Counted from the first letter of the stretch, positions 38,124 through 47,385 are shown. The stretch is 64,000 nt of DNA from Marinobacter panjinensis (GCF_005298175.1 NZ_SZYH01000001.1:3410001-3474000), one strand, 5' to 3'. Program-made: numbers and translations. The notes: generated by a model not told the origin, from the sequence alone.

Positions 38124-39560
38124 TCAGAGCAAGGGCGCTGCCAGCCGGATGGTTCTGCAGGCCAGGCGGAAAGGGATCGAGCGCTCACGGTAGTCCCTTT
38201 CGCTCATCAGGCGGCAGCTCGCCAGGTCCTGTTCCAGCATGTGCTCGATACCTTCAACAAAGTCGCCAGCGGTACAGATCGCGGTGATCTCGAAGTTCAA
38301 CCGCATGGACCGGTTGTCCAGATTGGCCGTACCCAGGGCAGCGTAGCGATTATCCACCAGCACCATCTTCTGGTGCATGAAACCAGGCTGGTACTGGTAG
38401 ATGCCGATACCAGCCCGGCATGCCTGGACCAGGTATGAGTACGCCGCAAGCCCGATCAGCCAGCTGTCAGACTTTTCCGGAATGATGATGCGCACATCCA
38501 CACCCCGGAGCGCTGCCAGTTGCAGGGCATTCATGATCTGGAAATCGGGCACGAAATAGGGTGAAGCAATCCAGAGGCGATCGCGGGCATTGTTGATGCA
38601 GTTCAGGAAAAACAGCGTGCAGGTTTCGTAGGTGTCGGCCGGCCCGGTGGGTAGGATCAGCACTTCCTGATCACCCCGTGCCGGCATGGAGGGTGTCCAG
38701 TTGAGCGTGGGAAACTCCCCGCTGGCCCAGTTCCAGTCTTCAAGCCAGGCCAGTTGCAGGCCGGTCACCGCCGGCCCGGTAATGCGGCAGTGGCTGTCGC
38801 GCCAGGGTTCCTCGTCCGAGGCGGTACCCAGGTACTCATCACCCAGGTTGATACCGCCGACAAAGCCCACCTCCCCGTCGCAGACCAGAAGTTTGCGGTG
38901 ATTGCGGAAATTCACCTGTAACCGCATACGGCGAAAATTACCGTCCCCGAAGGAAGCAATGTTGGCGCCAGCGGTGGCCAGTTCCCTGAGATATTTCCGG
39001 GGTAACCAGACACTGCCGATATCGTCATAGAGAAACCACACTTCCACACCCTGGGCGAGTTTGCGCTTCAGAATCGACTTGATGCGCTGGCCGATCTTGT
39101 CGGAGCGAACGATATAGAACTCCAGGAGGATATAGCGGCAGGCACTTTCCATCGCGTCAAACAGGGCGTCGAAGGTGGCTTCCCCGTCCTTCAGCAAATC
39201 ACATTGGTTGCCTTTGGTGAAGGGTTGCCGGCCCAGCTTGCAGAGCACCCGGAGTTCATCATCAAAATGCTCGTGGTCCCGCTGGCTGATGGACGCAGAC
39301 TGTCGCTCATAGTGATTCAGCAGCTCGGTAAGGGCGGCATCGCCGGTGCGCCGGGCTTTCAGATAGCCCCCAAAGCGGTTGCGTCCGAGCAGCAGGAACA
39401 GGGGGACGGCGATATAGGGCAGGCCTATCAGTGCCAGAACCCAGGCAAGGGCGCCCTGGGCCGTTCGGTAGGTCATCAGAATCCGGTAAATGCAGACGGC
39501 TGCAGTCAGATAGAGCAGCCCGATGGCAGCAGCGAGCCAGGAGACGTCGGGCAGGCTCAT
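38124..39560 (-). CDS. cls: Cardiolipin synthase
   Basis: 478 residues. Two N-terminal membrane segments (about 6-25 and 37-59) are followed by a phospholipase D domain with two HKD motifs: HRKLLVCDGEVGFVGG (near residue 222) and HQKMVLVDNRYAALGT (near 397). Cls condenses phosphatidylglycerols to cardiolipin at the inner membrane. Length and topology match ClsA. Its start overlaps the stop of the AraC regulator by 4 bases, an unusual translational coupling of a lipid enzyme to a regulator. Confidence 0.94.
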   Translation of the reverse strand: MSLPDVSWLAAAIGLLYLTAAVCIYRILMTYRTAQGALAWVLALIGLPYIAVPLFLLLGRNRFGGYLKARRTGDAALTELLNHYERQSASISQRDHEHFDDELRVLCKLGRQPFTKGNQCDLLKDGEATFDALFDAMESACRYILLEFYIVRSDKIGQRIKSILKRKLAQGVEVWFLYDDIGSVWLPRKYLRELATAGANIASFGDGNFRRMRLQVNFRNHRKLLVCDGEVGFVGGINLGDEYLGTASDEEPWRDSHCRITGPAVTGLQLAWLEDWNWASGEFPTLNWTPSMPARGDQEVLILPTGPADTYETCTLFFLNCINNARDRLWIASPYFVPDFQIMNALQLAALRGVDVRIIIPEKSDSWLIGLAAYSYLVQACRAGIGIYQYQPGFMHQKMVLVDNRYAALGTANLDNRSMRLNFEITAICTAGDFVEGIEHMLEQDLASCRLMSERDYRERSIPFRLACRTIRLAAPLL

Positions 39561-40621
39561 TCCGATGTTTCCCCGCTTTCATTGGACTGGTGGCGTGCCC
39601 GATATTGGGCCGGTGCCATCCCGGTCCAGCGTTTGAAGGCGCGGCTGAAGGCACTGAGCTCGGAAAAGCCCAGCAGGAAGGCGATTTCGCCAAGCGCGTA
39701 ATGGTCCGCCGCCACGTAGCGCAGGGCCTTGTCCATGCGCACCTCTTCCACCAGTTCGTGAAACCCCAGTCCTTCTTTTTTCAGACGCCGATACAGGGTC
39801 TGTCGGCTCATATGGCATTGTTTTGCCAGAGTGTCGGCATCGATGCGTTCGGTCGCCATCTGGCGGGATATCAGTCGCCGGATCTTGCGGCCAAAGGTGC
39901 GCCGGCCCTGAAGACGGGCCAGCAGCGAGTTGACCTGTTTGAGCACCGCTGAATAGACGTAGGGATTGCGGTGGGGAATCGGATGGCCCAGGTGCCGGCT
40001 GTCAAAGGCAAGGCGGGTGGTGCCGGAGCCGAAATAGATCCGTCCCCCCAGCAGGCGCCGGTATTCATTACCGTAGGACGGTTCCGGATGCGCAATCTCG
40101 GCCCACTCGGCAACGATGGAGGAGTGAATAAAGTGCCGGGTCCGGCACAGGGCGGCCGCCAGGGTCCGGTCCATGTCCTGACGGCAATAGTGCCCCGGCG
40201 AATCTGCTTGCCAGGTAAGAATGGCCTGGTCGCCGGCCTGCTCGAAACTCAGGGTAACCGATTCATTGATCAGCCGGTGCAGGCGAACATACTGGGTAAC
40301 GGCCTCGCCCAGGGTATCGCAGTTGAAGAACACATGACCAACCAGCCCCATGCGGTCAGGATCGATCACCTGGCCGGCATGAAGTCCGACGGCCGGATCG
40401 CCGGTGGCCAGCTCTGCATGCTCCCAGAGGCGGTAGTGGTTTTCAGCGGGGATGCGAAGATCCGGATCGGTCAGCTCATTACGTCTGAACCCGGTGATTC
40501 TCTCCACGGTGGGGAGGTCGAGTACCCCTTGCAGGTCCAGATAGTGAACCAGTGCCAGCGTACTTGAAGCTGCAACCAGCGGCGATGTGGTGGCTTCTGC
40601 CTGGGGAGCGTTCACGGTCAC
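39557..40621 (-). CDS. AraC family transcriptional regulator (OruR/ArgR-like N-terminal domain)
   Basis: 354 residues. The N-terminal 220 residues match the arabinose-binding-like domain (AraC-type, DUF-style) seen in regulators such as OruR. The C-terminal 100 residues hold two helix-turn-helix motifs, the first in TLAKQCHMSRQTLYRRLKKE and the second in YALGEIAFLLGFSELSAFSR with the family's FSRAFKRWTG. The effector is unknown. Translationally coupled to cls downstream. Inverted repeats in its upstream region (40678-40706) might be its own operator. Confidence 0.9.
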   Translation of the reverse strand: MTVNAPQAEATTSPLVAASSTLALVHYLDLQGVLDLPTVERITGFRRNELTDPDLRIPAENHYRLWEHAELATGDPAVGLHAGQVIDPDRMGLVGHVFFNCDTLGEAVTQYVRLHRLINESVTLSFEQAGDQAILTWQADSPGHYCRQDMDRTLAAALCRTRHFIHSSIVAEWAEIAHPEPSYGNEYRRLLGGRIYFGSGTTRLAFDSRHLGHPIPHRNPYVYSAVLKQVNSLLARLQGRRTFGRKIRRLISRQMATERIDADTLAKQCHMSRQTLYRRLKKEGLGFHELVEEVRMDKALRYVAADHYALGEIAFLLGFSELSAFSRAFKRWTGMAPAQYRARHQSNESGETSE

Positions 40622-40677
40622 CTTTGTTTAATGGTTAACAGGAATTCATCCGTGCTGATACAAAATGTCAAGCCTGT

Positions 40678-40706
40678 GGGACAGGGTGTCAATGGGTTGT
40701 CCCTGT
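40678..40706. other. Overlapping inverted repeats upstream of the araC-like gene and the 30-codon ORF
   Basis: GGGACA (40678-40683) pairs with TGTCCC (40698-40703), and ACAGGG (40681-40686) with CCCTGT (40701-40706). They lie about 57 bases from the regulator's start and 65 bases from the 30-codon ORF, between divergent genes. A protein-binding site is plausible. No clear promoter can be read here. Confidence 0.35.
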
Positions 40707-40770
40707 AACAACGATAGCATTAAGTCACTAAGGATTCTTATCCAAGCGAATTGAGACAGGAGGTGTTTTC

Positions 40771-40863
40771 ATGGATCTGGAAATTTTTGTACCCCATAAC
40801 GAGCTCGAGCGTTCCAACATTGTCGCACTGGCTGAATACCTGAACAGCATGTACTACTGCTGA
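40771..40863 (+). CDS. 30-residue peptide of unknown function
   Basis: The ATG at 40771 follows AGGAGGT with 6 bases spacing, among the strongest ribosome binding sites in the window. Thirty codons end at TGA 40861-40863. The product begins MDLEIFVPHNELERSN and ends LNSMYYC, with a C-terminal Cys after two Tyr. There is no signal peptide and no clear membrane helix. A terminator lies about 50 bases downstream, so it looks like a complete unit. It could be a small regulatory protein, a peptide precursor or a leader peptide for the hydrolase gene. I do not recognise it. Conservation is the deciding test. Confidence 0.55.
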   Translation: MDLEIFVPHNELERSNIVALAEYLNSMYYC

Positions 40864-40912
40864 TCAGCTCGCACTGAAGCTGATCGGAAGACACCAACGT
40901 TTATGACCTGAT

Positions 40913-40936
40913 GCCGGGGGAGACTCCGGCTTTTTT
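40913..40936 (+). terminator. Rho-independent terminator after the 30-codon ORF
   Basis: GCCGG (40913-40917) pairs with CCGGC (40926-40930), and six T follow (40931-40936). The stem is short at 5-6 pairs, but the T run is clean. It lies about 105 bases before the next gene. Confidence 0.7.
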
Positions 40937-41041
40937 CGTTTGCAGAATCTGTTCCGCCCGCCCCTTTGACCGCTTCCCCTTGTGCCTGTAGCCACCGATG
41001 GTAATGTAGTTCGTTTACCGGCATCACAGGAGACCCTGTCC

Positions 41042-41833
41042 ATGAGTGTTGAACTCAACTACCGCATTACCGGCGATGGACCGCCGCTGATTCTGCTGCA
41101 CGGCCTGTTCGGTTCGCAGGATAACCTGGGTGGCATCAGCCGCCGGTTGCAGGACCAGTGGCAGATCCATGCTCTGGACCAGCGCAATCACGGCAGCTCT
41201 CCTCATACGGATACCATGGATTATCCCTCGATGGCGGATGATGTGCTGGCCTACATGGATGCCCGGGGGCTGGACAAAGCCGCCATCCTCGGTCACTCCA
41301 TGGGCGGCAAGACCGCGATGCAGGTGGCACTCCAGGCTCCGGAGCGCGTTGAGCGGATTATTGTGGCGGATATCGCGCCGGTGACTTACCACCCCCGCCA
41401 TGATGCTGTTCTGGAGGGGCTGAATGCCGTGGATCTGGGCGCCATCCGCTCGCGGCAGGATGCTGACAAGGTGCTGGCTGACTACGTGGAAGAACCCGGT
41501 GTCCGGCAGTTTCTGCTGAAAAACCTGGTGCGGGTAGCGGACGATGAGCGTAACGACTATCCCGGGCCTTATCGCTGGCGCCTTAACCTGCCAGTGATCG
41601 AACAGAGCTATTCGAAGCTCGCCCAGGCACCCGAAGGTGATGGCCCGTTCGAAGGCCCGGTATTGTTTATCAAGGGCGCTGACTCTGCCTACATTCAGGA
41701 GAAGCACCGCGATGAGATTCGCCGGCTTTTCCCCAATGCCGATCTGCGCATTATCTCTGGTACCGGGCACTGGCTGCACGCAGAAAAGCCGGACAGCTTC
41801 GCCGCACTGTGTCGTCGTTTTCTTGCCGACTAG
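41042..41833 (+). CDS. Alpha/beta hydrolase, YbfF-like esterase
   Basis: 263 residues from ATG 41042, with AGGAG about 10 bases upstream. The frame is open 20 codons further. The oxyanion region is LILLHGLFGSQDNLGG, the nucleophile elbow GHSMGG, and the catalytic His is in GTGHWLHAEKP. This corresponds well to E. coli YbfF, an esterase active on short acyl chains including acyl-CoA and palmitoyl esters. The natural substrate is not known here. Confidence 0.9.
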   Translation: MSVELNYRITGDGPPLILLHGLFGSQDNLGGISRRLQDQWQIHALDQRNHGSSPHTDTMDYPSMADDVLAYMDARGLDKAAILGHSMGGKTAMQVALQAPERVERIIVADIAPVTYHPRHDAVLEGLNAVDLGAIRSRQDADKVLADYVEEPGVRQFLLKNLVRVADDERNDYPGPYRWRLNLPVIEQSYSKLAQAPEGDGPFEGPVLFIKGADSAYIQEKHRDEIRRLFPNADLRIISGTGHWLHAEKPDSFAALCRRFLAD

Positions 41834-41930
41834 GCCTTATGGCCTTGCCTGCGGCGCGGTTGCCAGTTTAGCCGGTGGCGGGGGTCTGGTAAGGTGACGA
41901 AATTGCATCTGACAGGAACAGGCATCATCT

Positions 41931-43022
41931 ATGAAGTGGCTTCTGGGAGCGTTGCTGATCGGTTTTCTGGTGTTGGGCAGTTTTCTGTTGTCGCCTTCGC
42001 CCATAAACAGCCAGTCCTGGAAAGCTCCGTCCCCACAGCCACTGACCGGTGAGCTGGCCCCGAACGAACGCCTGCGGTTGGCAGATCTTCTGGCCAGGGG
42101 AGAAGTCTATGGCCCGGAAGATACTACCGTGGATGAAGAGGGCGTGCTCTACACCGGCACTCAGGACGGATGGATTGTCAGGGTCTGGCCGGACGGACGG
42201 GTCGAGAAATGGCTGGAAACCGGGGGACGGCCGCTGGGAATGGTATTTGACCGCCAGGGCAATCTCATTGTGGCGGATTCCTGGAAGGGGCTGTTATCCA
42301 TCGCCCCGGACAAGTCCGTCACCCTGCTGACGCGGGAAGCGGAGGGCCTACCCTTCCGCTTTACCGACGATGTGGATATTGCCCCGGACGGCAGGATCTA
42401 TTTCACCGACGCCAGCTCCCGTTTCCGTCAGCCGGATTACGTGCTGGACCTGCTGGAAATGCGTCCTCACGGGCGTCTTCTGCGCTATGACCCGCGCACG
42501 CAAAAAACCGAGGTGCTGCTGAGCAACCTGCATTTTGCCAACGGGGTGGCGGTGTCGCCGGATGGTGAGTACGTGCTGGTCAACGAAACCTGGAAGTACC
42601 GCATCCTCAAGTACTGGATAGGCGGCCGGGCCCCCGGCCAGGCCGAGGTGTTCGCCGATAATCTGCCGGGTTTTCCCGACAACCTGGCGGTCGACAGTGA
42701 AGGCCGCTACTGGGTAGCCTTTCCCACCCTGAGAAACCCGCAGGTTGACGCCATGCACCGGCAGCCCTGGCTCAAGGACCTGTTGGCCAAGCTGCCCGAC
42801 TATTTTCTGCCAGAGCCCCAGGAGTACGGGCTGGTTGTGGCAATGGACGAACAGGGCGGGGTGATTACCAGCCTTCACGACACCCGCGGTACCCATTTGC
42901 AGGAGATAACCTCGGTTAATCCCCACGATGGTTACCTCTACTTTGGTTCACTTCACAATGACCGCATTGGCCGGTTAGCGTTATCGGCCATTCCGGGCCT
43001 GGGAGACAGCAACGATGAGTGA
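41931..43022 (+). CDS. SMP-30/strictosidine-synthase-like beta-propeller protein
   Basis: 363 residues. The N-terminal hydrophobic stretch (KWLLGALLIGFLVLGSFLL, about 2-20) is a signal anchor, so the propeller probably faces the periplasm. Repeated propeller motifs are LYTGTQDGWIVRVWPDG, GNLIVADSWKGLLSI, DGRIYFTDASS and NGVAVSPDGEYV. The nearest named groups are SMP-30/gluconolactonase and strictosidine synthase-like enzymes, usually lactonases or hydrolases. The substrate cannot be told. The stop lies 8 bases inside the following thioesterase gene. Confidence 0.85.
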   Translation: MKWLLGALLIGFLVLGSFLLSPSPINSQSWKAPSPQPLTGELAPNERLRLADLLARGEVYGPEDTTVDEEGVLYTGTQDGWIVRVWPDGRVEKWLETGGRPLGMVFDRQGNLIVADSWKGLLSIAPDKSVTLLTREAEGLPFRFTDDVDIAPDGRIYFTDASSRFRQPDYVLDLLEMRPHGRLLRYDPRTQKTEVLLSNLHFANGVAVSPDGEYVLVNETWKYRILKYWIGGRAPGQAEVFADNLPGFPDNLAVDSEGRYWVAFPTLRNPQVDAMHRQPWLKDLLAKLPDYFLPEPQEYGLVVAMDEQGGVITSLHDTRGTHLQEITSVNPHDGYLYFGSLHNDRIGRLALSAIPGLGDSNDE

Positions 43023-43503
43023 TGGCAATCCGGTGAGCTGGGATCTTCCCGAACCCTTCACCATGACCATTGACGTGCGTGATGAGGATACCGACAGGTT
43101 GGGCCATGCCAATAACGTGGTGTATGTGCGCTGGCTGGAGGAGATCAGCTGGCAGCATATCGAGAGCCTGGGAATGACCTGGGAATTGCATGAAAAAACC
43201 GGCAAGGCCATGGCCATCACCCGCACAGAAATTGATTACCTGGCGGCCGCCAACGCCGGCGATCGTCTAGTGTTGGGTACCTGGCTGACCGGGTTTGACG
43301 GTCGCTTTCGCTCAGCGCGCCAGTTCCAGCTGGTACGGGAATCTGACGGCAAGACCCTGGTACGGGCGGTATCCACCCACGCCTGCGTCAGTCTGAAAAG
43401 CCAGCGGCCCTCGCGCATGCCTGCTGAATACGCTGACATTCTCGGCGGCGCCATGGTGCCGGGTGGTCGCGGCTTTGATGCCAGCTTTAATTCCACACCG
43501 TGA
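43015..43503 (+). CDS. Acyl-CoA thioesterase (4HBT hot-dog family)
   Basis: 162 residues. Hot-dog fold with the 4HBT motif DTDRLGHANNVVYVRWLEE (about 26-44), which contains the catalytic Asp position and helix. It is likely an acyl-CoA thioesterase of the YbgC/FcbC type; the acyl chain specificity is unknown. It overlaps the SMP-30-like gene by 8 bases in another frame, which makes co-translation likely. Confidence 0.9.
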   Translation: MSDGNPVSWDLPEPFTMTIDVRDEDTDRLGHANNVVYVRWLEEISWQHIESLGMTWELHEKTGKAMAITRTEIDYLAAANAGDRLVLGTWLTGFDGRFRSARQFQLVRESDGKTLVRAVSTHACVSLKSQRPSRMPAEYADILGGAMVPGGRGFDASFNSTP

Positions 43504-43563
43504 AGTTTCTGCTAGTCTGAACAAATGATTCTGTCCTGTCCCTGAAGCTGTCTGGAGAACATC

Positions 43564-44553
43564 ATGGAAAACACCGTTGATCCCAATGCTGGCAACGCCA
43601 TGCGCCGAGTCGTCTATGACCGCTTTGGCGATGCCGACGTCCTCCGGGTTGAATCCTCCGCAATCCCGGAGCCGGGTGCCGAGGAAGTGCTGTTCAGGCT
43701 GGCCGGTGCCGGCCTGAATCCCATCGACTGGAAAACCCGCAAAGGGCTGGGATTCGTCGCCCGGCAGATTGAAGACCGCCTGCCCTGGACCCCGGGCTTT
43801 GACGCCGCCGGCGAAGTGGTTGCCGTAGGCCAGGATGTCACCACCCTGGCGCCCGGTGACCGGGTAATGGGCATGGTAGGGTTTCCTGCCGGCGGCGGGG
43901 GCTACTCTGAGTATGCCGTTGCCCGTGCCGACGAGCTGGCCGTTGTGCCGGAAGAGCTGGACCTGGTAACCGCTGGCGCCTTGCCCCTGGCCGCGCTGAC
44001 CGCCTGGCAGGCGCTGTTCGAAGTGGCGGAACTGGAAGCGGGCCAGAAAGTACTGATTCACGCCGGCGCCGGCGGAGTGGGGCATTTTGCGGTCCAGTTT
44101 GCACTGGAACGGGGTGCCCATGTCATCGCGACTGCATCAGCAAGCAACCGCGATTTCCTGGCCGCCTTCGGTGTGCATGAGGTGATTGATTACCACACCA
44201 CCGATGTGGTGGACGAATGCTACGGTCTGGACGTGGTGCTGGACCTGGTGGGTGGCGAGGCTGGCAAGCGTTCCCTGCATACCCTTAGCGAGCATGGCGT
44301 GCTGGTGACCATTCCCACGGTAACGGCCGACGAGATCATTACGGCAGCGGAAGCGCTGGGGCTAAGGGCCCACGGCATGACCGTCCGCCCTGATGTCTTT
44401 CACCTTGATGAGATCGCCGAACTGATCGAGGACGGCGACGTGCGGGTTCACATTGACGAGACCTTCACGCTGGATCAGGTGGCCGATGCGCACCGCATGC
44501 TGGAGGGCGGACACGTCAGGGGCAAACTGGTGCTCGACTGCCGTAGTCGCTGA
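43564..44553 (+). CDS. NAD(P)-dependent quinone oxidoreductase (zeta-crystallin type MDR)
   Basis: 329 residues. The MDR core shows GLNPIDWKTRKG near the N-terminus, GFDAAGEVVAVG, and the nucleotide loop HAGAGGVGHFAVQFALERGA (about 162-181). The zinc-binding cysteines of alcohol dehydrogenases are absent, as in quinone reductases. The C-terminus ends with the typical HVRGKLVLD. The role is reduction of quinones or enones, substrate unknown. Confidence 0.9.
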   Translation: MENTVDPNAGNAMRRVVYDRFGDADVLRVESSAIPEPGAEEVLFRLAGAGLNPIDWKTRKGLGFVARQIEDRLPWTPGFDAAGEVVAVGQDVTTLAPGDRVMGMVGFPAGGGGYSEYAVARADELAVVPEELDLVTAGALPLAALTAWQALFEVAELEAGQKVLIHAGAGGVGHFAVQFALERGAHVIATASASNRDFLAAFGVHEVIDYHTTDVVDECYGLDVVLDLVGGEAGKRSLHTLSEHGVLVTIPTVTADEIITAAEALGLRAHGMTVRPDVFHLDEIAELIEDGDVRVHIDETFTLDQVADAHRMLEGGHVRGKLVLDCRSR

Positions 44554-44582
44554 CTCCCTCACGCCAACCCAGGCCAACCCCC

Positions 44583-46430
44583 TCAGGCCGGAGCCGGTTC
44601 CGGGGTTTCTCCGGTATCCCGCTCCTTGCGCTCCTTTCTTGCCTGGGGCGGTACCAGGCTGACCAGGGTCCAGTCTTTCTCGGGCTTGATGGCATCCATG
44701 CTTTTCACAGGCGTGATGTGCCCACGAGTGTCCAGCACAAACAGCACCATGGCCTGGCGGTCGTATTTCTCCAGAAAGTCGTCAAAGGTGAACTCGTCAC
44801 TGAGCTGGGTGGTTTTCACCGAATACCCCTGGCTGGCCAGGCTGGCGAGCTTGGCGTAACTCACTCCGCCAAACAGGCCCCGGGTCATCTGGATTTTCTC
44901 GGCGGTCTGGTGCCTGGCTTTCTGGTCCTGGTCGCCCTCGGCCAGTGTCAACACCGAGCCCTTTCCGAACCAGTCCAGGAAGTGATAGGTGGCCAGTGAA
45001 TTCATATGCTTGTACGGGGATATCACCAGCAGGTTGCCAATGCCGGTCAGGTCAAGATGGGTAGACGCATGCTCGGATACCGGGTTGCCGAAGTACACCT
45101 GCAGGTCTTCCATTCGAGCCTGCTTGACGTTTTCCCAGTTGGTATCGGCCAGAATGACCGGCACCTCCAGTTTTTTCAGTGCCAGGCCGATTTTCCGAGC
45201 CACCGGGTTGGCGCCCAGGATCAGGAAGCCGTAGGCGGCTGGTTCGGCCACCCCCAGCAGCTTGGCCAGCGGCCGCGCGGTGAGGCTCTGCAGGGTGACG
45301 GTGGCAATGATCAGCATGAAGATTAGGGGTACCAGGGCACCGGCACTCTCGTAGCCCAGCTCCTGTAACTGGAACGCGAACAGGGCGGATACCGCCGCGG
45401 CCACGATGCCCCTGGGGGCAATCCAGCTCAGAAACAGCTTGTCGCGCCAGTTGAGACTGGTGCCGATAGCCGACAGAAAAATGCTCACCGGGCGCGCCAC
45501 CAGCATCAGCAGCGCAAGCACGACCACCAGGCCCCAGCCCAATTGGGCAATGGCGGCAAACTCGACCCGTGCGGCGAGGATGATGAACAGGGCCGAGATC
45601 AGCAGCACACTCAGGGATTCCTTGAATTCCAGAATGGCGTCGATGGGAACCTGCTTCATGTTGGCCATCCAGATGCCCATCACGGTCACCGTCAGCAGGC
45701 CCGATTCGTGGGCCATTTCATTGGACAGGGCATAGACGCCGAGCATGAAGGTCAGGGTGCCGGCGTTATGCAGGTACTGGGGTAACAGGTGCTTGCGCAG
45801 GGCAATGCCATTGAGCCAGCCTGCCGCGGCGCCAAGCAGGAAGCCCACCGCCAGGGTTTTGCCGAAGATGTACATGGAATGGCCGAAGACATTGCCCTGG
45901 CCCCAGGACACGATGCCCTCGAATACCAGAACCGCCAGCAGGGCGCCCACCGGGTCGATGATAATGCCTTCCCAGCGCAGGATGTTGGCGAGCTTGGCGT
46001 CCGGCCGCACGGATCGCAGCAGAGGAGCGATAACCGTTGGTCCGGTGACGATGGAAATGGCACCGAACAGCAGCGCCACCTCCCAGGACACATCCAGGAT
46101 CCAGCGTGCGGCCAGGGTGCCGATAAAACAGGTGACAACAGAGCCGACGGGAATCAGATTGCGAACCATCTTGCCGTGGCCACGGATTTCTTCGTACCGG
46201 AGCGTCAGGCTGCCCTCGAACAGGATGATGGCCACTGCCAGGGAAATGACCGGGAACAGCAGGTCTCCGAACACCTGCTCCGGATTCAGAAAGCCGAGCA
46301 GCGGGCCTACCGCGATACCGCCGGCCAGCAGGAACAGGATGGCCGGCATGCGAACCCGCCAGGCGAGCCACTGGCAGAACAGGGAAAGCACACCAATGCA
46401 GGCAAGTAGAAAAACGGTGCTGACGGTCAT
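44583..46430 (-). CDS. CPA1-type cation:proton antiporter with TrkA-N domain
   Basis: 615 residues. About 11-12 membrane segments occupy residues 3-390, with ILFEGSLTL and the GPTVIAPLLRSVRPDAKLAN and IIDPVGALLA blocks of NhaP/CPA1 antiporters. These include the Asp of the ion-binding helix. The C-terminal cytoplasmic part (about 395-600) is a TrkA-N Rossmann domain (GFLILGANPVARKIGLALK) that binds a nucleotide and gates transport. Na+ or K+ specificity cannot be read. It is convergent with the quinone oxidoreductase. Confidence 0.9.
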   Translation of the reverse strand: MTVSTVFLLACIGVLSLFCQWLAWRVRMPAILFLLAGGIAVGPLLGFLNPEQVFGDLLFPVISLAVAIILFEGSLTLRYEEIRGHGKMVRNLIPVGSVVTCFIGTLAARWILDVSWEVALLFGAISIVTGPTVIAPLLRSVRPDAKLANILRWEGIIIDPVGALLAVLVFEGIVSWGQGNVFGHSMYIFGKTLAVGFLLGAAAGWLNGIALRKHLLPQYLHNAGTLTFMLGVYALSNEMAHESGLLTVTVMGIWMANMKQVPIDAILEFKESLSVLLISALFIILAARVEFAAIAQLGWGLVVVLALLMLVARPVSIFLSAIGTSLNWRDKLFLSWIAPRGIVAAAVSALFAFQLQELGYESAGALVPLIFMLIIATVTLQSLTARPLAKLLGVAEPAAYGFLILGANPVARKIGLALKKLEVPVILADTNWENVKQARMEDLQVYFGNPVSEHASTHLDLTGIGNLLVISPYKHMNSLATYHFLDWFGKGSVLTLAEGDQDQKARHQTAEKIQMTRGLFGGVSYAKLASLASQGYSVKTTQLSDEFTFDDFLEKYDRQAMVLFVLDTRGHITPVKSMDAIKPEKDWTLVSLVPPQARKERKERDTGETPEPAPA

Positions 46431-46458
46431 AATGGCTTCAGTTCCATTGAGTCATGGG

Positions 46459-47286
46459 TTAGTTCTGTTGGTCGGCAGGGGAGGTTACTGAGGTGTCGGA
46501 TTCCGCCTTGCGTGCGAGCCTGGCAAGTAGCCGGGCTGCTGCAAAAAAACCGAAACTGGCGGTCACCGGGCTGGCGGCGCCAAATCCTGAGGCGCAATCC
46601 AGCCTCACCGGGCCTTCGGTGGCCGGTTTCTGGAGGCAAACCTCACCGTCCCCAGCAGGATACGTGAGCTGTTCAAGCGAGTACACGGCTTCGATTCCAA
46701 AGCGGCGTTTGGGATTGCGTGAGAAACCATACTCCCGTCGCAGCAGATTACGAACCTTGGCCAGGAGTGGATCCTGCGTGGTCTTGCTGAGGTCGCTGAC
46801 GCGGATCTGGGTCGGGTCCATCTGGCCGCCGGCACCGCCAGCACAAATCAGCGGAATCTTCCGCCGCTGGCAGTGAGCAATCAGCGCAGCCTTGGCTTTG
46901 ACACTGTCGATGGCGTCAACCACCCCTGACATCTCCGGGGTGATCAGTTCACTGACGTTTTTGGTGTTCAGGAACCCGAAGTGGACCCGGATATCGGCTT
47001 CCGGGTTGATCCCCCGCAGGCGTTCCGCCATGGCGTCGGTTTTGGTACGGCCATACTGGCCTGTCAGAGCGTGGAGCTGACGGTTGGTATTGGAAACGCA
47101 GATGTCGTCCATGTCGATCAGCGTCAGCGCGCCGATACCGGAGCGGGCCAGGGCCTCGGCGGCCCAGGAACCGACACCGCCGAGGCCGACAATGGCAATG
47201 TGGGCGTGACGGAAACGCTCCAGGGCCCTGCGGCCATACAGCCGCTCAATGCCGCCGAAGCGGAAGTGGAAATCGTCACCCGTCAT
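46459..47286 (-). CDS. tcdA: tRNA threonylcarbamoyladenosine dehydratase TcdA (CsdL)
   Basis: 275 residues from ATG 47286 (GGAG 8 bases upstream); the frame is open 8 codons further. The E1-like fold has FHFRFGGIERLYG, the ATP loop AIVGLGGVGSWAAEALARSG, and the VSNTNRQLHAL and AGGAGGQMDPTQI motifs. It ends with a hydrophobic segment (ASFGFFAAARLLARLA), typical of TcdA. TcdA cyclises t6A at position 37 of ANN-decoding tRNAs to ct6A, using CsdA/CsdE. Those partners are not in view. Confidence 0.93.
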   Translation of the reverse strand: MTGDDFHFRFGGIERLYGRRALERFRHAHIAIVGLGGVGSWAAEALARSGIGALTLIDMDDICVSNTNRQLHALTGQYGRTKTDAMAERLRGINPEADIRVHFGFLNTKNVSELITPEMSGVVDAIDSVKAKAALIAHCQRRKIPLICAGGAGGQMDPTQIRVSDLSKTTQDPLLAKVRNLLRREYGFSRNPKRRFGIEAVYSLEQLTYPAGDGEVCLQKPATEGPVRLDCASGFGAASPVTASFGFFAAARLLARLARKAESDTSVTSPADQQN

Positions 47287-47385
47287 ACTGCATCTCCGCC
47301 CAAAAGCCACGATTGTAACCCAGCCCTGCCGGCTGTCTCTAATCGGGGTAAGTCAGGGTGTCGGGAAACGGCGATTGCCAGGCAT

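Noticed and set aside
40771..40863. PqqA-like peptide precursor
   Set aside because: Size and C-terminal Tyr-rich end recall PqqA, but the Glu-x3-Tyr pattern is not matched and no pqqB-E genes are adjacent. It is kept as unknown.
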